Part shown: positions 13,195 to 25,700 of the stretch, in pieces | Layout of the letters: every line of letters begins with the position of its first letter | How positions within the stretch are numbered: position 1 is the stretch's first letter | Assembly: GCA_950106755.1 (NCBI GenBank) | Contig: OX467082.1 | Span: 18,476,001 to 18,540,000 of the forward strand | DNA length: 64,000 nucleotides | Reading direction: 5' to 3' | DNA from: Climacium dendroides | Lineage: Eukaryota; Streptophyta; Bryopsida; Hypnales; Climaciaceae | Notes under the pieces: model-generated | The model's database searches: none | What the model was told of the DNA's origin: nothing | Seen by the model: only the letters and a program-made list of their open reading frames with translations | Translations under genes and position numbers: made by a program

Positions 13195-13515
13195 TTGGAG
13201 GTCATTTTAATATAGTAAAACAACTTTTTTTGAAAAAATTTGAGGAAAGAAAAGTTGTGAAACCAAGCTAACTTTCATTTACAAAAGTTTGTTTTGAGAT
13301 TTTAGGACTTCAATCAAAAGTTGTGGACAGACTTTAAAGATGATGTTTGAAAATGTCCTCAAAAATGTTTTATTCAACCCCTCTTTGAACTTTGTCCATA
13401 ACTTTTGATTTGAGGCTTCAAATCTCAAACAAATTTTTGGAGATGAAAGTTAACTTGACTATACAACTTTTTTTAATTCAAAGTTTTCTGAAAAAAAATA
13501 TTTTACTATATCAAA
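13195..13515. repeat. Foldback repeat, copy 2
   Basis: Imperfect inverted repeat sharing motifs with copies 1 and 3, such as ATAACTTTTGATT and GGAGATGAAAGTTAACTTGA. It lies inside the degenerate CACTA-like element. Confidence 0.6.
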
Positions 13516-14449
13516 ATTGCTACCAAAGTCTTTTGAATTTTAAAAACATCACATTATAAATAATTAAGTTAAAAGAAACATTTTTATAATACAAATATCC
13601 TCTACAAAGTCTTGCAACTCTACTATGAAGTCTAATAAAAAAAAATTGTACTTTGTCCTTCATAATTTGTACCATTTTCTCCTTCATACTTTGTCTATTT
13701 TTTATAAAAGTTGTTGGAATTTTTTTGTGTTTAAGTCTAGTTTTTTAGGTAAATTTTTCAAGTTTTTTTAGAATGTTTAGATTTATTGCATTCTAACCAG
13801 ATTATATTTTGAAGAAAATTCAATTGAAAATGAATTCAAATTTTCATTCTAGTCAAATTAGAATTTAATCAAATTTATTTATTTGAATCAAATTAGAATT
13901 CAACTTCTATATTCAAATTTTGAAAGAAATTCCAAAAGATTTCAAAAAATTCCAAAAAATTCTCAAAGATTCTTTAAGATTTTTTAAAGATTTTTTGAGA
14001 AACCAAAAAATTCTTAAAGATTTTCTAAGATTTTAAAAAGATTCTTAAAGATTCTTAAAGATTCTTTCAAATTCCAAAAAAACAAAAGGATTCCAAAAAA
14101 AATCCAAAAAAATGGTTTAAGAAAATTCCATGCCATACAATACGCAGTTCAACAAAACAAAAATCTCATTTGAACAAAAACTTGTTGATTGTTACAATTC
14201 ATGTCCAATGGTGCCCAAAACAACAACTGATTGTTGATTTTCTGTCAGATTAGTCACTACTTTCTAGTAGTGTAATACATGGAGTTTGCAAATGCTAGGT
14301 TGGAATGGACCCTTAGTTAGTTAGTATACGCTACAACAATTGTGCAAGTTTGCCACATAGGATGGCTGTGGAAACAATTACACTTTTAGATGGGCCAACT
14401 GTGCTTGAATTTCTCCTTTTGAATTTGCATGAGAAATTGAACTAACCTT

Positions 14450-16413
14450 CACTAGTAGAAAACAGGGTCAAATGTAACCGGTCAAATGTAACCAGTCAAA
14501 AAATGACTGGTTACTAAAAGGCTACTGAAAAATGACTGACAGTCATGGAAATGGTGCCAAAGTTGACCTGTCACAATCAGTAGTCATTTAGTAGTGATTT
14601 CCCAGAGCAGTGGATGGCGACCAGATGAAACAAACGACCAGAACTAGTGTCATCCACAGTTCAGTCTGTATTCTGTAGCCTTATTGTTGATGCAGTTTTC
14701 GTTGAGTCATATTTGAGTTGTGCTGTCATAAAATGAGCACAATATATGACTACAATAAAACTGAAAAATGACTGACAATAGGACACCATGGAAATTGAAC
14801 TTATTAAATTTATTATTTGCTTCTCTATAAAATGCTAATTGCATTGTAGTCATTTTTAAGTCACAAACTACTTTTCAAATGGACAATTTAGATGAATGGA
14901 TCAGATGGACGGCTTAGATGGAATGATGGATGGATCAAATGGATGGCTTAGATGGAATGATGGATGGATCAAATGGATGGATCAAATGGACGGTTGAAAT
15001 GGTGGAATCAGATGGACAATTTGAAAATGAATAGTTTAGACTTTAAATGGATGGATAAGATTGTATCTTGATAGTAAATGGAGGGCTTAGATTTTAGGTC
15101 AGCCGCTACATTTTAGGTCATCCGCCTTTCTATTTCTATGTAGGTTGACATGTGGCATATTGTAATTACAGCTGTCAAACACACATTGCAGCTGCTGCTG
15201 CCTTCTTCTTCAAGATTCATCTCTTCTTATATTTTCCTCCTATTTTTGCCTTCTTCTTCAAGCTTCATCTTCTTTCATATTTTCTTCTTGCTTTTGCCTC
15301 CTCTTTGCTTCTTTCTTCTTCTTGTTTTTGTTTCCTTCTTGTTTCTTGTTCATCAACTTCCTCTTATTTGTTCCTCTAGCTTGTAAATGAAGGTTCAGGT
15401 CTACTCCCAACCTTATCTCTTGAATGTAGCAATTTACTTTTTCTTTAGTGTTTTCTACTATTTACTTCTTGTTTGTTGTTATTTGTTGTTGTTCAATTCA
15501 GGCAATTCAGGTAGTTCAGGCAATTTAGGCAATTCAGGTAGTTTAGGCAATTTAGGCAATTCAGGTAGTTTAGGCAATTTAGGTAGTTCAGGCAATTCAG
15601 GTAGTTCAGGCAATTCAGGCAGTTCAGGCAATTTAGGTAGTTCAGGCAATTCTGATAGTTCAGGTAATGCAGGTGGTTTAGAAAATTTAAGCAATTTAAG
15701 CAACTCAAGCAATTCCTGATTTCTAGCAACTTAGGCGATTTAAGGAGTTTAGGTAGTTCATGCAATTTAGGCAACTTAAGCAATTCAGATTTTGACATAG
15801 TGCAATTATAGTATAGTCATAGTATAGTCATAGTACAAACATAGTGTAGTAATAGTATAAATGTAGTCATTTATGCTTACAATATTGTGACCGAACTAAT
15901 CATTTTTTGGAATGAATATCACTTGAAAATGACTACCATAGCTTACATAGTAACTACAAAATGATTGCAACAGCTTGCAAACTAATTGCAGCAACCTGCA
16001 AAATGACTCCAACAGCTTACAAAATGACTGTAGCAACTTGTAAACTGATTGCAACAACCTACAAAATAACTCCAGTAGCCTATAATATGACTCCAACAAC
16101 CTATTTGACATCAAATAGAATCACTCCAATACCAACGAATAAAAAACTGCCAACTCAACATGTTAGATCTGTAGCCACGTGGCAAACTGCCATTGGAGGT
16201 GCTCCATATAATCACACCCTAATGAAGTTCCACATCAGCATAGGATGAAAAAGAATGGTCTTGTCCCAAATGACTGCCTTGTCCGTAATTACTTGTCCTA
16301 AATGACTTTGAGCCCAAAATCCAGTTTTAGTCATTCTATTGACATTAGTGTCCTAAATGACTGGTTATGCAGTTATAAACATCAGTCATTGATAGCCTGT
16401 TTTCTACTAGTGC
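14450..16413. mobile_element. 2-kb non-autonomous CACTA transposon
   Basis: The left end CACTAGTAGAAAACAGG and right end CCTGTTTTCTACTAGTG are perfect 17-bp inverted repeats. CTT is duplicated at 14447-14449 and 16414-16416. Both subterminal regions carry many AAATGACT copies in both orientations, as CACTA elements do for transposase binding. The interior has tandem repeats (GATGGA-type near 14890-15010, 9/18-bp type at 15496-15715, 54-bp type at 15960-16110). No transposase frame is present. Confidence 0.9.
15496..15715. repeat. 9/18-bp minisatellite inside the CACTA element
   Basis: About 24 copies of a 9-mer alternating GGCAATTCA and GGTAGTTCA/TTA. The plus strand could be read as (GNSGSSGNL)n following a hydrophobic stretch from 15387, and the minus strand as LPELPKLPEL. 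This open frame follows from the 9-bp period and is not evidence for a gene. Confidence 0.85.
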
Positions 16414-16542
16414 TTCTTCCATTGTTGGATGTCACCATAGGCCACCCCTTCACCGTCGGATCAGAAATCAGCAAGACACGGAGCATGTTGCTACGTCTAT
16501 AATGGACCACCTTAGTATTTAGGAAAGTTTTGGAGCTCCACT

Positions 16543-16688
16543 CACTACTAGAAAATTTCGTTTTTCTATTGTTTTGGTCGCGTTGATCCGGTCAAAATCT
16601 GACAGATTTTGGTTTCAACAGATTTCTGTCAGATTTTGAACGGATCAACACGACTAAAACAACAGAAAAACGAAATTTTCTAGTAGTG
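16543..16688. mobile_element. CACTA-type MITE, copy 2
   Basis: A 146-bp palindrome starting CACTACTAGAAAATTTCG, with ACT duplicated at 16540-16542 and 16689-16691. It is clearly the same family as 11837-11986 (shared TTGTTTTGGTCGCGTTGAT), with a few differences in arms and loop. Confidence 0.9.
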
Positions 16689-17880
16689 ACTAGCTAATTT
16701 CCCCCTTCCATAAAAATGGACTGTTTTTTTCTAGTAGCTATTGTTGCATCGTTTCAATTGATTTATTTCTTGCGATATCAATTTCTCACTAGCCAATTAC
16801 TTCCAAATTAAAATTGGCAAAGGTTGAATTACTAAATTCATGTAATGCAATATAAACCAGTTATACATTGAAAGTAATAATTAATATTGCATCTTTGGCA
16901 AGAATTGAACTTCTCATAGTCCTTCACCATTTGAAGGCCAAGAAGCCTCCCAACTTTGATTGAAGATGGAATTGAGAATAGTAATCAAAACTTGCATGAA
17001 ATCAAAAGAATTTAGAAATCAAAATTTTCATCTTTCTCAAAATGGTTCTTCTATTGCCCTTACAATGTATTGCTTAAGATTGGTACATAAATAAAATGCT
17101 TATAGGATAAATGCTTATGGACATTGGAAAACAATGAACAATCAACCTTGTCTATATCCTAAAGAAAAAATGATTCATTAGTTGAAAATGACCACTTTAA
17201 CTCATCATAATTTTCAAATTATAATTTAGTTGAAGCTAATTATGCTATATTTATATCATCAGAATCAATGAAGAATATTGTACATGTAGGTCCAACCAAC
17301 AATTTCAAAAAAACAAAGTCACCATATTACCTATTCAAATATCCACTAATAGAAATGTGACCCAATTTGGATCCTTTGGTTTGGTTTCAAAATATTAGAG
17401 GTTGAAGTTGAGTAAGAATTTTGCAAGAATTCAGAAAATTGTGACAAGATGAATTTAATGCATTACAAAAGTTACAAATTAAAGACAAGGAATTGCTCAC
17501 GCATTTCTAGTATGTATTTTATCCCATTACCCAAATTCCTTAAAATTGACTAAATTGTTGCCCCCCCTAATTTGAGCCTTGAAATCCAAGTTCCTATATT
17601 ATAGGCACCTTCTATAGTTATAGGATATTTACATTATAAGTGTTTATATTATAAACATTTTCTATAGTTATAGGATATTTGTATTATAGGCACTTAGATT
17701 ATAAGCACCTTCCATGATTATAGGTACATATATTATAGGCACCTTTAATACTTATAGAGTATCTATTTACACCTAAGTTCAAGGCTCGCATTTCTAAGCT
17801 TACATGCTAGCATTGTTGCCCTATCCCACAAGGCCTATACTCAGGTATGACCCTCGCCTTGCTTGGATACTAGTCATTGA
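16689..17880. other. AT-rich intergenic DNA with a degenerate TATAGG repeat
   Basis: No gene was seen. Around 17590-17765 there is a loose tandem of TATAGGCAC / TATAGTTATAGGATATT / ATTATAAGC units. Base composition rises sharply toward GC at about 17885, where the TIO upstream region starts. Confidence 0.5.
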
Positions 17881-17884
17881 ATAT

Positions 17885-19751
17885 TATCCCATGGTGACCA
17901 AGCTCCAATAAGTGTTCAAAAGAGGCGGGTAAAACATCCTCCAATTTGGGGGCACCGTTTCAGTTGATTTTCGGCTTCCTGTTTTGCATCTTTTGTTTTC
18001 AAAATGCAACCGGTTTTCAAACTTTGAACTTAGCCGCCGGTTTTTCCCGATCACCCCCTTCTCCTGCACCCTGCTGTCTCCGGGGGTTCTTTGCTCGCCA
18101 GGTCCAGCTCTCATCCTCGACGCCGTCATCCCTCATCCCGTAAGTTCTCCTTGCTCAATGCGACATTGCCACCATTTTTCATTTCAGATTCGTTAATGGG
18201 TTCTTTTTCTTCCACGATCTAGCCTCGTTGTAGCTGGTTTGGAGTCGGAGTTTCGTTCTCGAGACGAGTGGGCTTGCTTGCGGGTGAGGAGGTTTCCCTC
18301 TGTCGTGATCCTTGTTTGGGTTTTTCTACATTGTCCGTTTTCTTGTTGTGTGGCGGGTTGCTTGCGGGGAGAGGGGTTATCGGGTTCTCTGCCTCTCAGG
18401 GTTTGTACCGAAATGGGCGCTTGGTGCTTGGGTTTTGGGGGTTTACTCGAGGTGGTAGAGTTTAAGCGTAAATGTTGTGCAGCCTATCTCGAGAGTGAGG
18501 GGCCGCTGCATTGGGCATCATGTTGAGGGTTGGGACTCATCCGGTCGTCAGACGCATTTCAAGGGTTTAGTAGACTGGGACTCGTTGTGGAAATCTTGCA
18601 CCAGAGGATGCCGTCGTCGTTCAAATAAGTGGCATTTTACTCAAATTTGCCCACATTCACCGTCTGTGACGGGTTTTGCCTATGCATGGCATTCGTCTGT
18701 TCGATCCATTGCCAGTGAGGTCAAGAACGGCAGTGCCTTTACAGAGTTTTCGGTTCACTTCCCTATTGGGGGCTGAAATTGACGGAGTTTGGATCGTTTT
18801 GTAAGATAATAAAAGTTCTCAACGCAGCACACGAGCTGAACCCGTGAGACGACTCGAATGTCATTTTCTGGTTTAGTTCATGTTGTTGCTTGAGTTTGTC
18901 ATGCGAACGAACACAAAGCTCCAGGAGTCCGCGAAGTGCGATCTATGAATATTTACTGCAGTTCTCGTAGGAACGTCAGTTACTGTATTTGTTCCAGATG
19001 AATGTTTTGTGAATAGAGGTGCTCCTTGGTGTCGTGAAATCCTCTGAATGACTGCTCATCCATGTGATTTGTGACCATTACTATATGTGCAGCAAACTTC
19101 TTGAGCAGGAGTGAAGAAGACCCTTGTTGCCGCCACCATGGGTTCCGTGGGCGCAGTGGAGTACAGCGTGGGCGAGTGTGGCAACCAGCCTCTGGCGTTG
19201 GCCGACGAGGATATCTTCAACCTGATCGAGCACGACCTCCTTTTTCTCTCTGGTCTCTGCTTAGGGCTCTGAAGGTACGAAAATCCGACGGCGAGCGGAT
19301 ATATGCGACGGCGACGAGGAGGTCGAGGAGTTTATTATTTGTCGCTGCGAGCTGATTCCTCTGCATTTTCAGGTAGTTGTCTACCGACAGTGCCCGTGCA
19401 GCTGAAAATTAAGTATGAGACAATGCAGGGTTATTTTGGTATACCTCACTTAATAATCTCGCAGTTGTGTTGATTCTGCGAGCTTGCAAAGCAGCTGTGT
19501 TTAGTCAGACTCCTGTAGTGGATGCGGTTCGGCGTTACTGTTTAAGGAAGTGATTCGTGTTGTAAACGGAATGAGCCTGGATAGTGATTTCTGAGCAGTG
19601 TGAATGCAATTCATGATGGTTTGGACCATCCGATCTGCTGCCTGACGGCTTACGTGCTTAGTTCTGGTATTTAATATCAGGAGTGTAATACAAAATTTTA
19701 GGTCTTTGTTCTCGCATCATACGGACAGCTGCTGATGCTCACTTGTCAACT
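17885..19751 (+). promoter_or_regulatory. Presumed promoter and 5' leader of the TIO gene
   Basis: This GC-richer block directly upstream of the kinase start holds no long frame continuing into the gene. A strong donor-like CCCGTAAGT at 18135-18143 and acceptor-like tracts (TATATGTGCAG ending at 19092; CATACGGACAG ending at 19728) suggest one or more leader introns. Exact transcription start not determinable by eye. Confidence 0.45.
19138..19272 (+). CDS. Possible 44-residue upstream ORF with ideal start context
   Basis: GCCGCCACCATGG at 19129-19141 is a perfect Kozak context. The frame runs 44 codons (beginning MGSVGAVEYSVGECGNQPLA) to TGA, about 480 bp before the TIO start. If it is in the mature leader it would be an upstream ORF able to lower TIO translation. 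Otherwise it could be a small separate exon or chance. No family recognised. Confidence 0.25.
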   Translation: MGSVGAVEYSVGECGNQPLALADEDIFNLIEHDLLFLSGLCLGL

Positions 19752-22700
19752 ATGTCGTACAGGATGGGCGTGGAAAATTATCATGTAATAGAATTAGTGG
19801 GAGAGGGGTCGTTTGGGAAAGTCTACAAAGGCCGACGGAAGTACACGGGTCAGGTGTGCTCCTGCAGCCACTTATCAATTCAACAGATCAGCTATTGCAT
19901 TTTTACCTTTTTCGCATGTTTTGCTCCAAAAATCTAGACGGTCAAATGTATTGCGAACGCTTGGTTTTCTTGCAGACTGTCGCAATGAAATTCATACTCA
20001 AGCATGGCAAGAGTGACAAGGATATCGAGAATCTCAGACAAGAGATTGAGGTAAGTTTTCATGTGTTCTCTCAAGTATGCGTTTTCCCTTCTGTCCTGGT
20101 CAACGTCTACTTGATCTGCTATGAGTAATCGATATGTCACGAAGGTGTAGCTTGAAAACACAAGAGGCAGTTGGGATGATTGACTCTGTTTTCTGATCTT
20201 TCTGTCCAGATATTGCGACAATTGAAGCATGAGAACATCATAGAAATGCTGGATGCTTTCGAAAGCCCTCAGGAGTTCTGTGTTGTGACTGAGTTTGCTC
20301 AGGTATGCTCTTCTTTGCCGCATCTTGTCACCAGGACGCATTTCTGAGGAATGGTCGTGCTAGTCCTTTTGATAACCGAGACAGGACGTAGGGCTCATCA
20401 GGTAGGAAGTATCGGAATGGATTTTCTGATGGCATGGTGTATGTAAGGAAGAGAAACTCGTAGTTCTTCTGAACTAGTCCGATTAGTGTACTGTATATAT
20501 GAAGACTGTATTGAGTTTGAATGTTTGCTATTGTCGATAAATATTGGATCTATTGTGATGGGTGGTGTATAGGGTGAGCTGTTTGAAATCCTGGAAGATG
20601 ACAAGAATCTTCCCGAGGCTCAAGTACAGGCTATAGCAAAACAACTGGTGAGCATGAACGTCCTCTCTAATTCTCACTGCACGTGTGGATATCTTTGGAT
20701 TGGGTTTTGGTTGGGTTTCTACGAATAATATCTGCAATGTAGAAGTTCTCACACAATCCAGAATCTGAGAGTTCTTGGTCTTATGAGCTGCAGGTTAAAG
20801 CGCTACATTACCTTCACTCTCACCGAATCATTCACAGAGATATGAAACCACAAAATATATTGATTGGTGCTGGAGGAATAGTGAAGGTAATTATCTTTAT
20901 ACAAAATGCCTTCGAGACAACTCTTTAAACTTGTGAAGATGTTTTTGACAAAAAGTGACATCATCTAGTCTTCCAAGTTACAGTATACTCTGAAAGCTGT
21001 AATTAATTCTTGTTCTCTTGCCTTTTCAGCTCTGTGACTTCGGTTTTGCAAGGGCGATGTCTTGCAACACTATGGTTTTGCGGTCCATCAAAGGTATATC
21101 CCAGTACTAAAAAGTTCTGATTGCTTGTGCTTGCATGTGAGTGTGAGTTATGCTGAGGTTTACTTTTTTCATACAAGCCTCTTTAGCTTTATCTCGTTGT
21201 TCTCCGCTTATAACACTGATTGTGTGAATGATTTGCACACTTAGGAACACCGTTGTACATGGCTCCGGAGCTAGTTCGAGAGCAGCCTTACAACCACACA
21301 GCTGATCTCTGGTCTCTCGGTGTTATTCTGTAAGTTCCTTTGTATGTTACCAAGGGTGGCCTATTCAGCATGCCCTCAGTTTTGTTCCGACGCACATCTG
21401 AAGCCTCAATAATTGGTCATATCGGTATCGTGGATATGTGGCACGAACATATACATATGCAAACAAAATGAAAAGAACCTTGATACTATACCGAATGAAA
21501 TTCGGATTCACGTAGATAATAGGACTTAGGTCTACTTCCAAGTTCTTGGCTTTGGATCGAAGCATTGACAAAAGCTGCATCTGCGGTGAATGTGAGGAAG
21601 TTTGAATAGGCCCTTACTCGAAAAGCAAGCAAGATCTATAGTGTGCTACATGGGACAGAGCCTCTCGTAGCGTATCTCTTCTTGTTTTAACCATGTGGCT
21701 TAACATCAGGGTGTACTATCTAATTATTCGTGTATATTTTAGTAATCTTTACCATAAACCTCTGCAAGTTTGCAAGTTGAGTAACTCTCGGTGCTCTGTT
21801 GTGTGGCTGTTTGGTTATCTGGATCAGATATGAGCTATATGTTGGTCAGCCACCTTTCTACACAAATTCAGTGTATACACTTATAAGACATATTGTTAAG
21901 GTAGATCCCTAACCAAGACCAAAGTCTTTTTTCAATCTGTCGAGGCAATCGAGATTTCTCCGTGACGTTATTCAAGTGCCAGAGAACGGGGTAGTTTATT
22001 ATAGAACTCACTTTTCCGTACCATTTTGGTTCCTCTTCAGTTTCATTTAAAATATTTGACAATGTTCACACATTTATTTTTGAGGTTCACAGTAGATTCC
22101 ACCGAAACCCCCTGCATCATTTTTTGGATTTTGGCGTGTTAATCGTTCTCATCTGCCTTTCTAGTGTATGGATGCCTTGAAACTAAATGCTGTGTATATA
22201 TGCAGGATCCTGTAAAGTACCCGGATAGCATTAGCCCAAATTTCAAGAGCTTCTTGAAAGGGCTTCTTAATAAGGTACTGTTCCGACTTGCATGCCTGCT
22301 AATTTGGGCCGCAGTTTTTTGTTTATGGGTGTGTCTCACTTTTCTCATGTCCGTTTAGATTCAGAATGTCATTTTTACAATTTTTCCCAAAACCGAATGT
22401 CAACGCCAGTGAATCAGTTCTTAGGTGTTCAATATATCTCCGGTTATCACATGACTGAACTACTCCTGGATTGACCTCTGAATAGCTCTCTGCTGACAGT
22501 GCTACGCAGCGATATAACCATTATGTACGCACCTCACCATTCGCTAGTCCCTATCTCGCAGGTTTCCCAAAATCGCCTTACGTGGCCAGGTCTGTTGGAG
22601 CACCCATTTGTACGAGAGACAAATGAGGAGGTGGTTGCATCGGTAAGCTTGTGGGCAGAGCAGACAGATGTTGGAGGAGTTTCAGAAGTTTTCATTTTTC

Positions 22701-25700
22701 TGTAGTGTTGGTCCATTTGTAGCAGAAACGTATTGCTGCATTTGTTCATGTTGGAATGTCTTATCTAATGGGAATGCCTTGTGGTTCAATGGTTCGCAGG
22801 AGGTTCGTGCAGCTACTGCAGCGGCCAGGGGTTGCGATGCCGCTTGGAGAGGAGAAGTAAACATCACTTTGGCTTCCCCAATGCCATCAAGTCGCAGCGC
22901 TGCTGCTAGTCCTGCTGCTGGTTTGCCTCCGACTCTTGTGCCTTTCATTTGTCTCGCTCTCGTGCGTTTTTTTTAATCTCAGTTTTGGTGAACTGTCTGG
23001 TTCGTGAAGCAATTGTTTTGTCTCTCATCTTTCAGGAAGAACACGGACACAACCGGAAAGCCCTGCTCCTGCTGACCGCACAGCAGTGGCTTCCCGAGGC
23101 ACTGATGGGAATCATTCTACTACTCAGGCTGCTGGTGTTCCGGCTAGTCCATCCACTCCTACGCCAACTATATCTGGTACAGAATGTATTCTTTTTCAAC
23201 TCGACGTGTTTACAACAATGATATATGTTTCAACTCTACATGTCTTACCCTTGATTTTGAGCTGAACTCACTTGTAACCCTTTCTTATATCATGAGAGAT
23301 TGTGCGTGCTTCCAACGATGAAGTTGGAATTCAACAAGCATTTAGTATTATCAAGATATTTTGTTCCTTCATGGAGTTCGCATGATTTTATTATGGACTC
23401 TCCATTTCCGTATATCCACAAGATTATCACAAGACTTTATGTATGTTTATTTCCACTCTTTACACCGTTCATAACTGACTCTGCACGTGCAGGCGTGGAT
23501 GTGGTATCAACTTTAGATAAGATAGAAAGTACATCAAGAACAGTTAAAGGGGCTCAGGCTGTCGGGCAGGACAGAGGATCTCTTGCTCATATCCTACATC
23601 CTTTTCGCAATCTTCATGCGAAGGGCACTGCAGCTTTTGCAAGGCAAGGGTTCAGTTTTTCGTTAGTTTCCTGGGCGACTTCTCTTCGAATTCTTACCTC
23701 CACTGTAAATTCTGTCTCTTGATTGTAGGGTGACGGTATCATAATAATTCCAGGATTGGAAACTGAACTTTCATTTTTCTGTTCCCATCACTGATATCTA
23801 TGTTCCCGTGACTAATACCTTGTAGACTTAGACAATGGAGCCTTGTCAATTTAAGAATCTGAAAGTTTGGTTGACAGTGAGCAGGCAAGTTCAGCAGCCA
23901 GTCAAGCTTTGCGCGTTTTATCAAACCTGCTTGCTGGGAATGCTCTCAGTCAGACAGTGGCTGTTGAGGATGTCATTCCAACCGTAGTTGTTTTGTTAAA
24001 AGCAACGTTGACTGCTCCCAATGGCCAGCATGTTCACCTTCTCATCAAGGTACGTAGAGTGATTTACCTACAAAAAGGTACTGTAAATTTGTGCAATGCC
24101 CACTTGTTTCTTAGATGTGGAGTTTATTGGTTTTATTGTTTGTTCTAGGGACTTGGTGTTTTGCGCAAACTTATCGAAGTTGGAGCGGGAAAGATAAACG
24201 GCTCCTTTCTTCATCCAAGCGTTGCACTTCTACGCCTATATCCTCAGGTTGACTTCTTGAATGCTTCTTACTTCGTAGTTATGGAAATTGTGACAGAAGA
24301 CGCAACCGGAGATGGTATTTTACACAATCATCACATCCTACTGACTGGAGTATGCTGTTTATGTTATTCTCATGCCTTCGAGATGCTGATGCCCATGTTT
24401 AACAGGCTGTGGCATATGCCCATGATTCATCTGGTCGCGTTTTATACGAGTCAACGTCTTGTGTAGCAGTCCTACTCACAAGAGTCGCAACAGGACTTGC
24501 TGCGTTGTTGGCACCAGGCGCCGATGGAACTGAGAATGTTGGAGGTGCGGCCACAGCTGAAGGGCAAACTATGACTCAGATTATTACACAAGCCAGGGTT
24601 CTCAATACCGCGGATCATCTCTGCTCTTGCTTGGGGGCAACAGGTCATTTTACTCTGCCTCAGAATTTACTACTTTTTAGTTCCCTTTTTTTTTTTTCAG
24701 TCCGTACTTCGTTTTTGTACTTAGTTCGGTCGATCGACCAAGGCATTCTCCGTCGAGTGGTCTAGCGAATTCTGCTTGGGAATTTAAAATGTGGAGCTAA
24801 TTAACTTTCTCTCGGCTGATCAAAGTGCGCCATTGAAAATTACATTCCTAAAAATAAATTCTATGATGTAATTCAGGATCAAATCTCATATCTGGCGCTA
24901 GTACATCTGCACCTGTGGCTGGTGAAGCATACAAAGCCCTATGGGCTCTTATGAGTAGTATGAGACTTGCGTCAGGGAAGGGAGAACAAAGGCAGGGCTT
25001 TCCTTTGGCAGCTTTGCGTGGTTTCGCTGAAAATTGGGCTGATGACAAGAAAGGAGAGGAAGAAGGCTGTAGAGGTGACGAAGGAGCATCTGGAGTGATT
25101 GAGACGGTGACTGACTGTATGGCCAAGTCAAGGGGTGTCCAGGCCGCAGGATCTTATGCCCTTCTCCATGGATCTGATGCAGCACTCTCTGCGACTATAC
25201 AGGTCTGCAGACAATAGTCGCATATTAGGTTGGTAGTTGGCACACGTCTGAGATAAATACGGGTTTGAAATATAGAAAACCGCCTATTGATTTTGATCCT
25301 GAATCTATACCTCTTCAAACCTGGACAAAGAACTTTTTGTCAATTCTTTCACTTTATTCTGGTCTGCTGATAATGGCTGGTATATACAGGTACTACTTGG
25401 ATGTTGCAACCTTTCTCAGCTAGTATGTGATGTTTTAGCGGGAATACCAACCCATGAACCACCATCGTACAACACTATCAATGGAGGTGGGGATGGCACA
25501 GCAGTTGCCGCAGTGTACAAAGTCCTGTCTTTACATGGAGCTCCAGGTGTGGCAACTCCAAATGGGGCAAACGAAGGCGACGGAGGAGCTGTAGCAAACC
25601 CAACGGGAGATCTTATCACCCATGCTTGTTTAGCTCTTGCTGCTGTTGCGCAAGGACTGGCGTCTAGAGGGAGACGTGGAGCTTCCTGCATCCTCACTAC

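Larger units (their letters stand above)
12791..14272. mobile_element. Degenerate CACTA-like element
   Basis: The left end CACTAGTAAAAAAATTTG is followed by TTGTTGTTTTGGTTGCGTT, matching the MITE interior at 11870. The right end is GTCACTACTTTCTAGTAGTG. No exact 3-bp duplication is visible (CTA versus TAA), so the borders are less certain than for its relatives. It encloses a foldback copy and a tRNA-like patch and encodes nothing. Confidence 0.5.

Noticed and set aside
18239..18776. Short frames in the GC-rich block before TIO
   Set aside because: No splice-consistent link to TIO and no domain. Best read as leader or promoter DNA.
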